Shown here one piece after another: positions 24,641 to 36,129 of a stretch of 64,000 nucleotides of DNA (positions within the stretch are counted from its first letter, which is position 1; the number at the start of each line of letters is the position of its first letter). The DNA lies in assembly GCF_040954835.1 (NCBI RefSeq), contig NC_090704.1, forward strand, positions 13,103,501-13,167,500, in the 5' to 3' direction. Below the pieces are notes generated by a model. That model did not search any database. It saw only the letters and a list, made by a program, of their open reading frames with translations, and was not told the origin of the DNA. This DNA comes from Lepisosteus oculatus. Its lineage: Eukaryota > Chordata > Actinopteri > Semionotiformes > Lepisosteidae. The position numbers were made by a program, and so were the translations under genes.

Positions 24641-24729
24641 GCTTGATAAACTGACATGATAAACTGGTACAGCATTGAACACAGATAACAAAGGAAATTT
24701 TGGTTCCAATAAACAAAACGATATCCATG

Positions 24730-25194
24730 TGTCTCGATTGTAGTCCCTCCTCCTTAAGGGTACTCCGGCTCCTCCTTGTTTGCCTCATTCCCTGCACCTG
24801 TTCCCAGTCCACCTTAAAAGCCAGGTGCTGACGTTAATCCGGGCTCTGCACCTGATCTCTGTATCGTGCGAGTCCGGGACCTGGAAGTGCCTGGTCCCGT
24901 TAAGGTTTTATTCTCTGTTCCCGCACCCGTTCTGCCGGTTCCAACCCGTTTCTAGTTTTTATCTTGTCTGTTTTTGGATGGACCCCCTGGCTTTGGACTT
25001 TGCTTGTGTTTGGATTCCCCCTTTGGATTTCTACTGGATTGTTTGCCCCGGACTCACTCCCCTGAACATCAGCGCACCAAGGACACGCCCCCCCTGTTTT
25101 GATCCCCGTTTCCTGCATGGCTTTTTCCCCAGTGTTTCCTCACTATTCCGGATTGTGTCGTCCGCATAGGGTCCGAAAAGAACTGATCGTTACA
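24730..25194 (+). mobile_element. Solo LTR, Ty3/gypsy-like
   Basis: Begins TGTCTCG and ends CGTTACA, flanked by an exact 5-bp duplication, CCATG (24725-24729 and 25195-25199). Related to the segment at 7515 and more distantly to the LTRs at 23650/24092. It lies about 90 bp downstream of the preceding element. Confidence 0.88.
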
Positions 25195-25199
25195 CCATG

Positions 25200-26537
25200 G
25201 TGCCTTCATCGCCACAAGAACTGTTTATGGCCCAAACAATCACTGACCAATACTGTATCTTTGAAACCTGAGGAAGAGGGAGATCTGATCAAGGAAAGGG
25301 AGGCGGTCAAGACCTATGGATAGGAAACATTGTTTTCAAATATCTATTCAAGTTAGAATCCTCAGTCAATAATATACTATACAGTTCCATTATTGGTAAC
25401 AGCTCAAGCACCCCAATAGTTTTTGTCAAATGACAAAGTGATAAAGTTTTTTAGCTGTTCTGTCTTGTCCCATACTCCACAGTAAACTTATTTAACTGGT
25501 AGTTAAGTACAGGTATGACTCAATTGATTAATCTTTTCACAATTGAGACAATCATAAGAAATTTACATTTGGTTTAAAAAGGTGTCTGCTCAGGGTGACC
25601 ACTTCCAAAGATGAACGTAACAGGAGCTATATATTTCAGAAATAGAAAATTGTGCTAATTCAGAAAGCTAGCCCTACAAAATAAACAACCCATGAACCCC
25701 AGTAAGTGCACTTATTTCGACTACTGATTATATCAGTTTTTGATCTTTCAATGAGCTTAATGGTGCAGAGGAAGGGAACTGCTTTTTGCAAAAATTAAGA
25801 TGAAAAAGTAGGGTTTCAATGAAATTTTCTACAAAGGTGAAATCTGCATTTATCAAGATTTTTATAATCGAATGTTAAGCTATTGGAAGTATGTAGTTTC
25901 TAGAAAAATAGTGTGTGTAATAACATGTAAAACATGCAATGATAAGTTCTGTTTATAAAAACGAAATATACTTCAGTACCTCATATTCACAAAGATTCTA
26001 TTATACTTGACATTGAAGCCACTACTTACATTAGAAATACATAAAATATCAAGGACAATGAATGAGTTCTGACACTTATTTACCCTACTTGTATAAATAT
26101 ATTACTATTTAATAATCAAAGTATACATACACTTACATAGAAGCAGCTGCAGTGGTTAAGAAGAGTGAACGTTTTATACTCACAATGGTTTTACCAAAGA
26201 ATCAGGGCATAGTTGCTCCTTTATTCATAAAAAAGAAGGATGTAGTAACTGTCAAAAACAAAAAAAAGTCCAAAACTCCATTGTTTTGAGAGACTCACAG
26301 ACTGCCTGATATGAACTAAAACAAATAAAAAGTCATGGTTCGTTCAGGACGATATGGAATTTGCAAATCACAAGAATCACAAGTTGATGGAAAATGCAAG
26401 AAAAGAGGACTAAAAATGCAAAACCACAGCTCTACCACGTGGTACTCACTGAAGGCAAGATCCACACTCATAAATGTGTGGTTAAAGTTTCTGACAGGCT
26501 CTGTCATTTCATCATTTTCAAATTTTAGTAGTAATAC
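25200..26537. other. Intergenic, no gene seen
   Basis: AT-rich sequence with no supported gene. Confidence 0.4.
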
Positions 26538-26549
26538 CTTTAAAGAATA

Positions 26550-26685
26550 AAGAACAAGTAATAGGTTTATTCCATGCTGAAAAGAGAAGAAAGAAAACAC
26601 AACATTTCGGCTGTGGAGCCTTCTTCGGGTTATTACTTGTTCCTTTGCAGTCTATTCATGCTGACACAGCTACCCACCTGAACTT
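26550..26685 (+). repeat. Family A repeat, complete fold-back copy with 12-bp target duplication
   Basis: Flanked by a perfect 12-bp direct repeat, CTTTAAAGAATA (26538-26549 and 26686-26697). Inside, AAGAACAAGTAATAGGTTTA leads into the common body with AACATTTCGGCTGTGGAGCC. An inverted copy of the head (TATTACTTGTTCCTTTGCAG, then GCTACCCACCTGAA) follows, so the ends can pair. Long target duplications point to target-primed reverse transcription. Confidence 0.75.
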
Positions 26686-26697
26686 CTTTAAAGAATA

Positions 26698-29166
26698 TTG
26701 TAGCGTTTGCAGGTTCTTTTCAGAACAAAGGACGAGTGGAGATGCGATTAACAAACAAGCATTAGCTTTATTCGTTAACAACCACACAAAACCAAACACA
26801 GGATATACACGCACATGAGGAGACTGACAGAACACGTACAGTACACATCGTTAGGGTGGTAATTAACTAACAACACACTATACTTTTACAAGACTACACA
26901 GGGCACTCGAACTACTAGGACAAGGAAGCTGGTGATAGTGGAAGGCCAATAGTGTGACCAAAACCGTGGGATAATGGGGCTCATCCTTTTTCTGAACCTC
27001 ATAACTCCAAGTAATCACTTCAGGGATTGATCACTACAGGGATTCAGGATATGCACCTGGTTGCCCAGACCCTTATCTTGAATGAGCAGCTTTCTGATTG
27101 TAGCTGGATGGATAATCGCTTGTTAACTATAGAGTAGTTACATTTACTGAAACATATTCCAAACATGACCATTTCTAATTGTTGTCTTTTTATTGTTTAA
27201 AGTACTGTCCCCTGTCAATGTTTAAATAGACTGATTATAAATGTACAGTATATAATATCTTAAGTTACAACTCCAGACCAAATGTGTGCAATATAACACT
27301 TTCTGAGAAATATACAATCTATGAATATGAATTCAGCTTCAGTAATGTTTGAACCTTGAACTTGTTTACAATGGGGAAACATAATGTTGCAATTTACTTG
27401 TACTGTTATTGTCTAATGAGGTGGAGATTTTTAAAAATAAGTTAACGATGTTTAACTTGCAAGGTGATACACTTTTTGCTAAGTGTATGAGGCCATCTTA
27501 GACTGGTGATGTGGTATTTTTTGTGTTGCAGGGAAGATGATTTTATCATCTCTCAAGTGGTGTTTCCCTAAAAAACCTTTCAAAAGCTTTGAATACAGGA
27601 ACTTTCATTTTCATTTATTTCTGGATAGCATGAATTACCTACAACACAGAAAGCTGTCAGGTTCATTGACATATAATATTTCAGCCAATGACCACATTTT
27701 TACTAAGTATGTTATATATATATCTGTCATTTTGATGTGTTATTTATCATATAAAAAGGTTTTCTGTCCTCTATGTTTTTATATGAGAGCATAGCTTTGT
27801 TCTGTACTTTCATTTTTTTAAATATATTACACATATACAATAATTGTTTCTTTCCTCAATTTTATTTCCCATACCCATATGTATCCAGATGTTATTTTTA
27901 AATTTTTAACTAAAATGTATCATTTGCTTTGAATAGCACCCCAAGTTTCTCTATAGACAATAGCAAAAGAAATGCTACTCTCAAATGAGGTTTTCAGTCC
28001 GAGTTCTGGTCTCTAATAACAGACAGAAGAAGACCTAAGACAAGTTACAGAACTGTAGTGACACTAAAATGGCATTAAAACTGAACCAAATAAAATACTG
28101 TACTACTTGGAAGTATTTTTTTTTAAAGGTTTTAGGCTGAGACATACTGTACATCCCTGGAGGTTTCTTTTAATATCTTAGTGAGCTTTGGTGAAATCAC
28201 TGCTAATAGTTCCAGATATTGAAGAGTCTACTGAAAAGCATCTTGTATAATTGGACAGTTCAATAATACTATGGAATCTATTATGGATTTATTATAGAAT
28301 ACACAAGGGACTGTTTCACCTTTCAAAGTTCATTTTTTTCTTACTGTTTTCAAAAACAGGCTAAAAATCATAAATGGCCAACTCAATACTCTTCTACGTA
28401 ATTGCTAGCATGTACAATGAAAGTGGTCTTTTCTTATTATTTTTATATTATTAATTTTATGTTGATCAACATTGAGCTAAAATAAAGCAGTATAATGTTT
28501 AATGTTTACATTTAATAAATATTTTCATTTGGTTGCTTTCTCATTGCAATTTGAAAGAGATTTAATTTGCCAATTCTCTTATCATATATTGAAAGAGACA
28601 TGAAAATAAACCCCTTATCTTACACCTGTGAAAATAATTCACCAAATAGTGCTGCCTTTGGTGATCCATGTGACAATTTACCCACTAGAACAGGCTGCTT
28701 TATTGTATGCCTTTGATAAATTTCAACTCTGATGCCCAGTAATAAATTATAGTGTTTCAAAAGCATCATATCTGACACTGACTTTGAATGCAAGCTGTGC
28801 AGCCTACTACATCCCACTAGGGTTGCTAGGGAACTCTGTGCCATTAACAGAATGACTGGTAGATCAAAGACTGGCAGCACAATTGGGCATACAGTATAAG
28901 ACATGTCAAATGTGTTTGGACTGGTGTTTTATCAACTGCCTTACTTGCAAAATGTGTCAAATTTATTTTTGCTAAATACCATTTTTGCTAATAATATTGT
29001 AAATAGAAACTGCAACTAGATTGTACTATATTATTAGAGCTTAAATAGTAAAATTAATATTTAGATGGAGGGACTGGGGAGGTATAGTAAATTGAAATAT
29101 TCTCCAAATATCCTAGCACATACTGTAGATTAAGTCAAAATGATCACCCACCAAAGTAAAGTATAA
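26698..29166. other. Intergenic, no gene seen
   Basis: No exon with splice context and no recognised repeat. The slightly richer block at 26698-27000 could be a repeat not recognised here. Confidence 0.4.
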
Positions 29167-29168
29167 TA

Positions 29169-29324
29169 CCAGATTGCCAAATCAATGAGGTTTCACATTG
29201 ATTTGGCAGTCTAGGCAGAGTAGGCCTCTCCTTTTCAGGTGCTGAAGGGGCAAAGCATCTGCAGGGTTTCTAAGTATTTTTACAACAGAGACTTTTGAAG
29301 ATCCGAGTTAAATTGGCAATCTGG
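29169..29324. mobile_element. MITE-like element, TA-flanked inverted repeats
   Basis: A 156-bp element with perfect 12-bp terminal inverted repeats, CCAGATTGCCAA and its complement TTGGCAATCTGG, flanked by TA on both sides (29167-29168 and 29325-29326). The left end also forms an internal hairpin: 29171-29187 pairs with 29196-29212 with one mismatch and an 8-nt loop. TA targets suggest mobilisation by a mariner/Tc1-type transposase. It has no coding capacity. Confidence 0.65.
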
Positions 29325-29577
29325 TAAATTGGTCTATTTTAGCACAGTGAGAGCTGAGTTAGATTGAAAACTTGGATCTACACCAGCCTAATACAGTATG
29401 CTATTGACTTTGTTTAAATTTACTGTGTTGTAAACCTGTTTCTATCCGTGTACACTTAAAGTTACACACAATATATTTCTTCTTTGTGGTGAAAGAAATA
29501 TGTCATTACCAGTCAGCAAGATATGATTCTCAATAAACTAACTGACAGTTGTTTCTAGAAAGGCAACATAAAGAAAG

Positions 29578-29712
29578 CAGTTCAAGTAGGTAGCTGCGTC
29601 AGCATGCATAGGCTGCAAAGGAACAAGTAAAAAAAGTTTATGCCATGCTGAAAAGAGAAGAAAGGAAACACAACATTTTGGGCTATGGAGCCTTCTTCGG
29701 GTGTGAGCGAAA
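29578..29712 (+). repeat. Family A repeat copy
   Basis: Head TTCAAGTAGGTAGCTGCGTC, link GGAACAAGTAA, body CATGCTGAAAAGAGAAGAAA and ACATTTTGGGCTATGGAGCC, end CTTCTTCGGGTGTGAG. This is the most complete colinear copy and serves as reference for the split copy at 436-1475. Confidence 0.75.
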
Positions 29713-29803
29713 AGAAAACATAGTGAAATCAAACATACTGTAGCATGGCATGACTATAGCTTGGAGCTGACAGAAAGCCATACTTCAGTAGCATTGTAAT
29801 TTT

Positions 29804-29885
29804 GGAACAGGCAAAGGTTTATTCCATGCTGAAAGTAAAAGAACAGAGACACAATGTTTCGGATGTGGAGCCTTCTCCAGATGGT
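29804..29885 (+). repeat. Family A repeat, short copy with 11-bp target duplication
   Basis: An 82-bp copy flanked by a perfect direct repeat, ATTGTAATTTT (29793-29803 and 29886-29896). It contains GGTTTATTCCATGCTGAAA and ACAATGTTTCGGATGTGGAG. The clean flanks show insertion of a 5'-truncated or short form. Confidence 0.75.
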
Positions 29886-29896
29886 ATTGTAATTTT

Positions 29897-31574
29897 TACT
29901 ACAAGCATACACAGTGCACCAATGAACAATGAGAGTACTCACAGCAGGATATTTAACAGCTCAAGAAAATCAAAAGATAAAAGGACGTTTTTTTATTACC
30001 GTGAATTATTAAAAAAAGAAGAAGGTTCATGGTATACACAAACACAAATAAATCCAAATTTTGCTTTCTTAAAGCAAATCTGTATTAACACTTCCAGCAA
30101 AAGTGCAGTAATTTTTGTCTTCCAGTGGACCAGTCTAAAAACCTGGTCAACGTTACTGTATCTTCTTTTTGTTTTGCTCACTCACCCTGTCTGCAGACAT
30201 TCCTTATTTCCCTCTTGATTTGACTGGCTTCAGTTAGAGAATAGAAAATTGCAATTAAGCAAACTAAGTGACAAATCAAATAATAACAAAATAACTAATA
30301 ATTAAATCAGTAACTCTGTTACAGTATCTTACAATCTCCTGCTTGTTAGAAATAGATAGATAAATAGATAATACCCATTTACTGTAAAATGAGACCTCTA
30401 AAAGAAAACTAATGTATGGTATATGACTGCATTATGTTTACCACAGAAGGAAGCATTACTTCTAAAATTTGTAGTTCTTAAAGGTAAAGTTCAAATAATA
30501 TATATATAGTTATACAGCATTTGGTATACAGCATATGCTTTAGAATAAATATGTTTTGATCTGTATGAAATATAGAAATAAAATTGGCTTTGTAGGGTTA
30601 ATATATTTATTGAATATTGTTTATGTAGAGTTATTTTTTTTGTTCAACTTAGGTATTCATTGATATTGTCTTATATATTCTCTTTGTCACATTTTTCAGG
30701 GAAGTTGTCATATTTTTTATTCCTCTTTCTTTTTTTTTAATAATACCTTAAAAATTAATGATAATATAGAGAGGAATGAGTAAATTGTATTTTTAACAAA
30801 TAACATTAAATATTACATATATTTTCTTATCTTATCTAAGGAATATCAAGTTGTTAACAAATTCAGTGCATCTCATAGAACTAGAATATAAACTAATTAT
30901 TAAATTAAAAAATCTCCTAAACTAAGCAGGTACGTACCTTAGAAGTGAATTAAAATACAGGCAGGATCTGTAACTGTTCACACTTAGAAAAACGACAACA
31001 TGCAAAATGCTTTTCTAGTAGAGTACATGTTGCTGTGGAAGCATCCCAAACCATCAGCATTCTTGCTTAAGCAGAATCATCTCTCCCATGCTGGTGATTA
31101 ACTGTATAAAACGTCACAAGAAAAAGTACAGCATTCAGAAAAAAAGCATAAAAATAACAACCTATTTTCTACCAAAGTACAAAACATGTTTTCCAAACAT
31201 TCATGCTGGCCATACCAATGAATATCACAACAAATTAATTCCCAAAGGGGGAATTTAATTTGAACCTTTTAGGGAGGGTATTATACTTATAGGGTGTTTT
31301 CAAATTTACTTGAATGATTTACTTAATTGTGACTACTCTCTCTCTCTCTCTCTCTCTTTAAATACAGCTTGGTGAAGATAATCTGTTTAATTATATGTGC
31401 AGAACAAGCATACGCAAGCAAAGACAATACAGTTCATAGACTAGAAGGTGTCCAATCTTAAAAATATGCAGGAAATAAAGTAAGTTTTAATAGATATGAT
31501 ATATAACTTTTAACATTAACATTATATATAAAAATTACATTTTATCTGATTGATATACAGTACAATGTTAGTCT
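29897..31574. other. Intergenic, no gene seen
   Basis: AT-rich sequence; nothing recognised apart from the CT microsatellite at 31336-31357. Confidence 0.4.
31336..31357 (+). repeat. (CT)n microsatellite
   Basis: Eleven CT units in a row. Confidence 0.95.
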
Positions 31575-31872
31575 GGGTTGGATGATGGTATAGAGCTGGG
31601 GCTCTATTTGGACTTGGGGTGCTATCAGCGCGGAGTTTGCACTCCCCGATTTAGCATGGATTTCCTTGCTTCGATTTCCTCTCACAGTCCAAATACATAC
31701 TGGTAGGCTAATTTGCTTCTGGGAAAATTGGCCTTGGTGTGAGTATGTGTGTGTTTGTGTACACCCTGCAATGGACTGGCATCCAGTGCAGGATGTACCC
31801 TGCCTTGCACCTTGCTGAGACTGCCCTGCAACACTGACTTGGATAAAGAGGTCAGAAAATGAATGGATAGGT
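31575..31872 (+). mobile_element. tRNA-derived SINE, V-SINE-like, diverged
   Basis: Same block order as the 14531 copy: GCGCGGAGTTTGCACTCCCC, TTTCCTCTCACAGTCCAAAT, CCTGCAATGGACTGGCATCC, GTACCCTGCCTTGCACC and the end AGAAAATGAATGGATA. The head is poorly preserved. Confidence 0.8.
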
Positions 31873-33343
31873 TCAATGTTATTATCTATAGTATATTATA
31901 TACATTTTTTACAAACATGAAATGTCTTGCCTGCTTGCTTTCTGATATATATTTTATACACATCCATAGAATTGTATTTACTGTTCTGATCCTTCTGCCA
32001 AAATTCCTTTCTTAAGGGATAATATTAATGACAGTGTGTAATTATTTCAACTGACACAACTGTCCTGTACTGTAAATTAAAAGATATACTTGTATAAATG
32101 TAGAAACTTTGTGGTTTCATAGATACAGTGTCTTTGATTGATGAAATAGATGTCAAAATGAATTGAATGCCCAGTTAAACTGGTAGAACATTTACTGCCT
32201 TCAGCAGTGTACACAGACTCATACTTCTTTCTCCTTTCCCTGAACTCATTGTTCTGTGAAACAGGACACAAGCTAGCTAGTGCATGTTAATTTCTGGGAA
32301 TATGGTATAGGTTCCAATTCATGCTGACTGATATGCGTCATGATAACCCTGTAACGATTACTTCCGTAATAAATAAAATGTACTAACACATTTCTCTGTA
32401 AAAAGGTTTGTGAAACAATTTGAAAAATGCATGTTCCCACTCCACTGTTCTTTCAAAATGAATTGTTCTCTACAGAAAGAGTGACAGTAAGAGGCTTACA
32501 TCATCGGTAAGATTTAGGTACCCAAGGACAGCTTTCCTAACCTTTGTTTGAGATTTCATAAGGAAACCCTCACTTTTCAGACAATTAATATAAAAAAACA
32601 TCTGGATGACAGGTGACTACCGTTTTAAAAGGTTTGACATCATTGCGTTGGCGTGCTGGTGGGCACTCACAAACGTAGTTCCTCATTTTGCTTTATTACA
32701 TTAAATGTTATTCCAATGTCCTTGAAAATAGACGATCTGAACAAAGTAGGTCAGGTTCTTTGTGGTCTATTTTTTAGTCTCTGATATGTAACCAGAAATT
32801 ACAGGATACTGTTTTATTATTATACTTCAGCCCTCTAAGGAAAAAGAAATCACAGAAAAGTAAGGATTGTTCTTTTCAATTCTTTAGTTTAGAGGGACAC
32901 TTTTATTAATAATTCCCAAGCCATAATCCTAATGGCATTTTGATGCTTCTATAATAAAGCCCAAACTTAATATAACACGTATTCCTAAAAAAGAGCTTGT
33001 TATCAATTTATATTTCTGCTGGCCAGGTTTGAATTTCAGAGAAGTACCTTGTAACAACACTGAAAAAGACATTCACCCTCCTTCAGATGGTCAAAAAGTT
33101 AGCTGCTATAGTATATTATATTTAGCTACTGTATGTATTTAAATATTGATTTTATATTTCCTGCATTTATCTTAAATGTTAAAATATTGCAAAGGACAAA
33201 CATATTAAAAAGTGATTTAACTGGGAAAATCACAGCGATATGACTTGGGAAATCACTGAGAATAACAGCTATTCATACAGTCACTGAGCAATTGACAGCT
33301 GTTGGTAAATGCTTCACTTGCTCACTCCCCCAGAGTCTTGCTG
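31873..33343. other. Upstream region of rgs16, no gene seen
   Basis: No coding exon or repeat recognised. As the sequence immediately 5' of rgs16 it may hold control elements, but none can be read with confidence. Confidence 0.4.
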
Positions 33344-33387
33344 ATTGGTTGGATGCAGTGCTGATGTCAATCTTGTTTCCCTATAAG
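33344..33387 (+). promoter_or_regulatory. rgs16 core promoter (inverted CCAAT and TATA)
   Basis: ATTGG (33344-33348, inverted CCAAT box) lies 38 bp before TATAAG (33382-33387). The rgs16 ATG follows 100 bp after the TATA start, with no obvious intervening splice site. CAGCTG E-boxes lie at 33296 and 33413. The spacing matches the rgs5 promoter, which supports the assignment. Confidence 0.65.
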
Positions 33388-33481
33388 AGCATGTTCCCAG
33401 CTTTGAGAAACACAGCTGAGGAAATACAGTAACATCTGTTCATCTGTGAAGGATTAAAAGCTGTTTCACCTTGAATTCAAA

Positions 33482-35612
33482 ATGTGCAGAGGGCTTGCAT
33501 CACTACCAACAACATGCCTGGAGAGGTAAGCTTTCTTTTAAATTTATTTTTTATGCATAATGGCAAGTAACCAGCTTTGAATTGCATGGGAGAACAGTAA
33601 TTATAGCACTAATGTTGTAAAAATAGTGATAAGAAATGTTTAAAAAATGATCCAGGTATTACTTAAAAATATTTTCTTGAAATTCTTTAAATGATGAAGC
33701 TTGTAAAATGCAGTAGTAACGTTATAATGTAATACTTATTCCATTATCAATATGTATTTTTTGTTGTTAAGGAAATCTGTATTTTAATGTAAGTGTATGT
33801 ATATAGATGCATTCATGCATATGTATTTATATATAAAAGATATACAGTCATTCATACCGTAGGTAGATGATTGGGCATATTGTGGTCTATTATTATAACT
33901 ACATTTTAATAATTATTCAATTAAAGTTTGTTAAAGACCATAAGAAAATGTTGATACTTTCATTGGGTACAGTGAATTTCTGAACTACATAGAGTATAAT
34001 ATATAATAGCTTGTTATTGTTGTGCATGAGCAAGACCATAAAATTATATACCTTTGTCTTTGATTCTGTTCTTCAGGGCCAAGGAATTAAGGGCACGTTT
34101 GGGCATTTTTTGTCAAAAGGCAGACTCCAGCCATTCTGAATATTCAAACAAAGCAGATCAAGTTAGGTAAGATGTCAAGCAATATCTGATTTAAAATATG
34201 TATCAGAATCATTTTAATTGTAATGACATTCATACAGTAATAGCACATTACATATTACACATCTCAATGCTACAGTACATCTCTTTAGTTCAAACTCTTA
34301 ATCTGTAAATGTCTTAATTTTAAAATGCCAATAATACTTAAGGTCATTATTCAAGATACCAAGTATTTCAAAAGAAAATTAACATTGCTAAATATGGAGT
34401 GACTGTAGTGTCTTAATTATTGAATCAAATCTTACCTTTGAAATTAAGATTTATTTGTATAACCTGTATAAGCAAGTATACAGCTAATTCAGAGAAATGT
34501 AACTAATATTTTATTTATCCTTAGGCCTACTCCTGACGAAGCTTTAAAATGGAAAGAGTCTTTTGAAACACTCTTGAAAAACAAACGTAAGTATTACATT
34601 TCTTTCTATAACATTTATTTTGCCTTCTACATTATTGAAAATTCACATTCTTCAGTTCTCTGATTTTGCCGATGGTTCTTTGCCTCAGCATTTTTAAATT
34701 ATTAGTAAAACTATCATATTTTATGTATAATATACTGTATATTGTATAACAATATGAAAAACATTCATAATTACCATCTTATATGAATATATGAAAATCG
34801 TCATAGTAAGAGATACTTCAGCTCATCTAAAAAAATTCTGAAAGGGAACATCAGAAGAAAAAGAGGGCCTAAGGTCACAACTCTGAACTCCAGATTCAGT
34901 TCAAGAATTTGTGGCCAAGCAGTCTGGCGAAATATATTATTTTGCTGTAAAGTTAATTAGAAGTGGCATGGATAAAAAATGAATAGGCTTTACTTATTGC
35001 ATTTGTTCTACATTCGTTGCTGATATGTTGTTAAACAATAAAAAATGTTCAAATGTTAGATTTTAAAAAAATAAACAATTGTTCTTTTGTCTCTTGAATA
35101 GATGGTTTAGCAACCTTCAGAAAATTCTTGATATTGGAGTTCAGTGAAGAAAACATTGCTTTCTATTTAGCCTGTGAAGACTACAAGATTCCAAAATCAA
35201 CATCAAAGCTGGATGCAATGGCAAAGAAAATTTATGAGGAATTTATTGAAAGTGATGCACCAAGAGAGGTAGGTTTTCCCATTATTATATAGCATATATA
35301 TATTAAATAGCATTAATTCTAATAAGCATCATTTACATTGCACACATATTCTAAGAAAACATTTTCTCATGATTTTTTCTTGTGTCCTTTCCATAGGTCA
35401 ATATCGATCATGAAACAAGAAATATCACAAAGTTCAACCTTGTGAAACCCTCCATTTCGTGTTTTGACTTGGCACAGAATAAAATCTATACTTTAATGGA
35501 GAAAGACTCTTACCCCCGTTTTCTAAGATCAGCGCTCTACCAAGACTTGATCAAAAAGGCCACATACAAAAGTGCCAAGCAGCAAATTTCCAGCAAGAAA
35601 TCTCACACATGA
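33482..35612 (+). CDS. rgs16: Regulator of G-protein signalling 16, complete (5 exons)
   Basis: R4-family RGS protein, expected to act at the inner plasma membrane as a GTPase activator for Galpha-i/o and Galpha-q. Exons: 33482-33525, 34077-34166, 34525-34586, 35102-35268 and 35397-35612. All introns are GT-AG and the 579-nt coding sequence gives 192 residues (human RGS16 has 202). The N-terminus [19 protein letters not shown] has Cys-2 and Cys-12, known palmitoylation sites in RGS4/16, and a basic amphipathic helix. The RGS box spans about residues 54-172, with Asn-83 (SEEN) and Asn-135, the Galpha-contact positions, retained. It closes with [13 protein letters not shown] (154-166). The C-terminus SKKSHT recalls the SHT end of RGS16, which separates it from RGS4 and RGS5; VNIDHET also matches RGS16. 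Tyr-87 replaces the usual Trp. A TATA promoter lies upstream and a poly(A) signal at 36069. Confidence 0.93.
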
Positions 35613-36068
35613 AAACACAGTGTGATCTTCCGTTGACAAACGATGGGATTTACTCTGAAGGAATGTCCGGTGAATAATGCTAGGAGTGTAGACCCGAGGC
35701 CTGCAAAGTCAACTACAGAACAAGGCATAGCAGACTCCGAGTTACATAACTGGGTATCTGCCAAAAGCTTGTCTGGCTCAGTGGCCAGATTGTAATGAAT
35801 ATATTTCCAAGAAGAAGCTGATGGAGATACGGAAGCGAAGAAGAGAAAGTGTTAGATTAAAGCACATCTATGTAACACATTATGCAACTGGAGATGCACT
35901 GCTTTTTGATAATAATATTAAACTTTTAACATGGAACTACTGTTATTATATTATATTTATTGATTGATTTATTTATTTTAATGTAACTGGTTGATAAAAG
36001 ATTGAAATGATTGTTGTGCCTATGTGGATTTTTGCACTTAATTTGTATTTTTAGTGAAATGTTATTTA

Positions 36069-36074
36069 AATAAA
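36069..36074 (+). terminator. rgs16 polyadenylation signal
   Basis: AATAAA about 457 bp after the rgs16 stop, followed by a T- and GT-rich stretch. It is the clearest canonical signal downstream of the gene. Confidence 0.6.
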
Positions 36075-36129
36075 TGTTTTTCATTGCTTGAAAATTTCTG
36101 GTTCCCGTTTCATTCAATGGGTTACATGC

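Noticed and set aside
29802-30218. A 138-codon plus-strand frame
   Set aside because: It starts in a family A repeat and continues into unique AT-rich sequence; no similarity and no splice context.
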